From Apium graveolens (lineage: Eukaryota; Streptophyta; Magnoliopsida; Apiales; Apiaceae), in contig NC_133649.1 of the NCBI RefSeq assembly GCF_009905375.1, positions 225,329,275 through 225,393,274 of the forward strand: DNA of 64,000 nt. Reading direction: 5' to 3'. How positions within the stretch are numbered: the stretch's first letter is position 1; each line of letters starts with the position of its first letter. A program made the translations under genes and the position numbers. Below are positions 61,903 to 64,000 of the stretch, one piece after another. The notes beneath the pieces were generated by a model. That model did not search any database and was not told the origin of the DNA. It saw nothing but the letters and a program-made list of their open reading frames with translations.

Positions 61903-63230
61903 TATTGGGTAATGAATACAACACAGGGGGGTGGATGTGTTTTAGACAATTTTAATGGATTTTAACTTACTTAAACTTGGTGAACAAAGCAGACAAGAAA
62001 TGTAACAATATTATGTTAACTGAACTAAAGACAGTGAACAAAAACTTTCAAAAATCACTTAATTTTATATAAAAATCAAGCTAGTGTTTTGCTACAAATT
62101 TCTGGGTTTTTAGTATGTTAAGAACTCAGCTTCTTTCTTGAGAGTTACAAGATTTTTCAGATCTATTTTGTTACACTTAAAACAAAGCATCTGGTGTTTA
62201 CTTTATAGAACAGTAAACACTGGTTTTACACAGCATGCAATAGCATGTACAAAACCCTACTTTAAGTTAACTAAAACTTTATATTTCTGGCTTAGGGTAT
62301 CTTTGCAAATCGTGGATGTCTGAGCTTTTACTTTGTCAGTTAATCTTGGCCTTTTGATCTTGTACTCTTCAAGCTGCTTTTGTAGACTTTTCAAATCAGT
62401 GATTGATTTGTTTGTTGATTAATAATCTTGGATATTTAACTGGTCTGCACTTTGTACTTTGAGATTACTTCGAGATCTCCAGTTTGATATATAGAGAACT
62501 CGACATCTCGATAAGTATAGTGACTTATCGATATCTCTAATTACTCTATAGTTATTCGACTTATCGAAGTCTCTGAATTTTTTATAAGAGAATTTGGCTT
62601 GTCTAGGTCTCTCATCTTTATATCTTCACTTTGGCTTATCGATATCTCTGAGTTATCTAGTGAAGAAATGACTTGTCAATATCTCAGAGATCTCTAGTGA
62701 TATTTTGACTTATCGATATCTATGAGATCTCTAGTGAAGAAATGACTTGTCGATATCTCAGAGATCTCTAATGATATTTTGACTTATCGATATCTCTGAG
62801 ATGTCTAGTGATAATTTAACTAATCGATATCTCCAATCTTCATATCTTTATTTGGCTTGTCGATATCTCTGAGATCTCTAGTAGCTTTTCTTGACTTCTC
62901 GGTAAGTCATTCCGGAGTTCTCGAATGACTTCTCTATAACACTTATTTTGTGACTTGTAGATTTCTTGACTTAGAATATTTTTCCCAAAACAGATTTATT
63001 CAACTCCAAGCTTCTTCATACTGTCTCTGAGGCATGATCATTATGATCTTCTTCCAGAGTTTATTCTTAGGCTTGAGACTGTTTACAGAAAAATACTCCA
63101 GTCTAATTTATTTACACTTTTACAGAGTTAAGTTTTATAATACAAAATGTAAACTTAGATTACCATACAACTTACCTAGGGATGTCAATTTGACTTAGTC
63201 TTGTTTAGTACAGGCATGTCTTGCACAACA
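61903..63230 (-). repeat. Element B 5' LTR
   Basis: It pairs with 49264-50594 and keeps the motif array at about 62500-62930. A TATAAAG on the minus strand near 62201-62207 is a possible LTR TATA box, downstream of the array in the direction of transcription. Confidence 0.88.
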
Positions 63231-64000
63231 TAGGCTTAAGTAAGCCTTAGTGTTTCCAATTAAATAAAGGTCAGTAGGGTGTAAGGCCATAGGTGCGGTC
63301 AAGAGAAATGAGATCACCAAGTTTAGGCCCTTCGAGTTTCGAGATTAGTAGAGTTGCACTATGATAGTCAATTTGTGGAGATTAGTTGAGTGAGATCATT
63401 CAATACCCAATGATGCACCAAGTCTAAATAATATATTGCATGTAATTATATATGCTTATGTGCTCCAAGTTGTTATAGTGCTATATATATAGTAATGTGT
63501 GTTGACTTGAGGTCTTATGCAAAGTACGACGTTAAATGCTACTTGGAGTCAAATTGTGCATTAACATTATGGTCGATTGTTCTTATAAGAGTCTTTTATA
63601 ATGAGAGTTATTATTATTATATAGGATCAAGTGAATATAGGAAGCTTGCCGTCAAGGTCGAGTAGTGCTCCTGGTTGCTCCTAAGCCAAGTCGAGTTCTA
63701 GATAAGCCTTCTCTAAGGCAAGTGTCCTTGAACCTTCTTGTGATATGTTGTAAGTTTATTCTGAATTCTTAAGATATACTACAAGTGCACCCCCTTTATA
63801 TCTATTTTATGAAATTACCTTAATCTTAAATTGATTTGAGACAAATGTTATGCCATGCCTGTGATTATCACAATTGTTCCAAGTTGATTTATGCACTATT
63901 AAAGATCTTTCGCTTATCTACATCTTGCCACAATTTGACTTAGTACCTATAATTACGTTACTTCGATTGCTCATATCATACCAAAATACCTTTATAAGCA

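Larger units (their letters stand above)
49264..63230 (-). mobile_element. B: SIRE-type Ty1/copia element with an extra 3' ORF, minus strand
   Basis: This 13,967-bp element has LTRs of 1,331 bp (left, 3') and 1,328 bp (right, 5'), a primer site, long gag, pol, aORF and PPT, in the same order as element A. It sits in the G1 3' LTR in opposite orientation. The flanks gtggc and taggc each differ by one base from gaggc. The undisturbed G1 5' LTR reads gaggt at this place, so a 5-bp duplication that later mutated is likely. All ORFs are broken. Confidence 0.88.
1683..64000 (+). mobile_element. G1: Tekay-type Ty3/gypsy element, interrupted four times
   Basis: G1 is a chromovirus-type gypsy element on the + strand with long LTRs (about 3.7 kb once insertions are removed). 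Its parts in order are 5' LTR (1683-13101), primer site, leader ORF, gag, protease, RT, integrase with a chromodomain-like C-terminus, PPT and 3' LTR (47276 to beyond 64000). It is split by C1 (in the 5' LTR), G3 carrying G2 (in gag), A (in integrase) and B (in the 3' LTR). The two LTRs are clearly more diverged than those of C1 or G2, and the coding region has many stops, frameshifts and a deletion. It is therefore an old, dead copy that now serves as landing ground. Confidence 0.85.
47276..64000 (+). repeat. G1 3' LTR, split by element B and cut by the window end
   Basis: 47276-49263 aligns with the 5' LTR from 1683. After B it resumes at 63236 (cttaagtaagcc) and aligns with the 5' LTR from about 3668 to about 4420, where the window ends. 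Roughly 950 bp of the LTR lie beyond 64000. It is non-coding. Confidence 0.88.

Overview
The window is a stack of nested LTR retrotransposons from a plant nuclear genome. Copia elements of the SIRE type and chromodomain gypsy elements of the Tekay type, initiator-Met-tRNA primer sites and AT-rich multi-kilobase LTRs suggest a large, repeat-rich dicot genome. The exact species cannot be read from the sequence. I see no host gene, tRNA, rRNA, CRISPR array or bacterial feature.

Layout. Bases 1-1682 are the 3' end of a decayed Copia element (C0: RT/RNase H remnant, PPT, start of its 3' LTR). At 1683 a Tekay-type gypsy element (G1, + strand) begins and fills the rest of the window; its 3' LTR runs off the end at 64000. 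G1 has been hit four times. (1) C1, a young and fully coding Copia element (4810-12521), lies in its 5' LTR with a perfect 5-bp target duplication. (2) G3, a solo gypsy LTR (15103-31119, minus), lies in its gag. G3 itself carries G2, a Tekay-type element (15732-28567, minus) with a perfect 5-bp duplication. (3) A, a SIRE-type Copia element (33445-46419, +), lies inside the G1 integrase. (4) B, a second SIRE-type element (49264-63230, minus), lies in the G1 3' LTR. The order from old to young is C0, G1, then G3/A/B, then G2 and C1.

Coding content. Only C1 has an uninterrupted polyprotein (1,336 aa: Gag, protease, integrase, RT, RNase H). G2 keeps one open pol frame broken by ten stop codons and no frameshift. 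G1, A and B carry stops, frameshifts, deletions and lost catalytic residues. Both SIRE elements carry a large extra ORF (aORF) downstream of pol.

Most interesting signals. In element A an 8-bp core (CGACGGAT or its complement) occurs about 36 times (20 exact, counted by eye). It sits as 22-24-bp spaced arrays in both LTRs, as a mixed-orientation cluster between pol and the aORF, and as exact 24-nt in-frame repeats inside coding regions. Element B has the same architecture with a different sequence (a 37-bp unit with core CTTRTCGATATCTC). In both elements the pol-aORF spacer holds the LTR motif cluster, then a TATA box, a pyrimidine-rich leader and an ACAATGGC start. This looks like an internal promoter that re-uses the LTR enhancer. 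Separately, the C1 leader has four hairpins of shared shape with compensatory base changes, and a perfect 96-bp tandem duplication.
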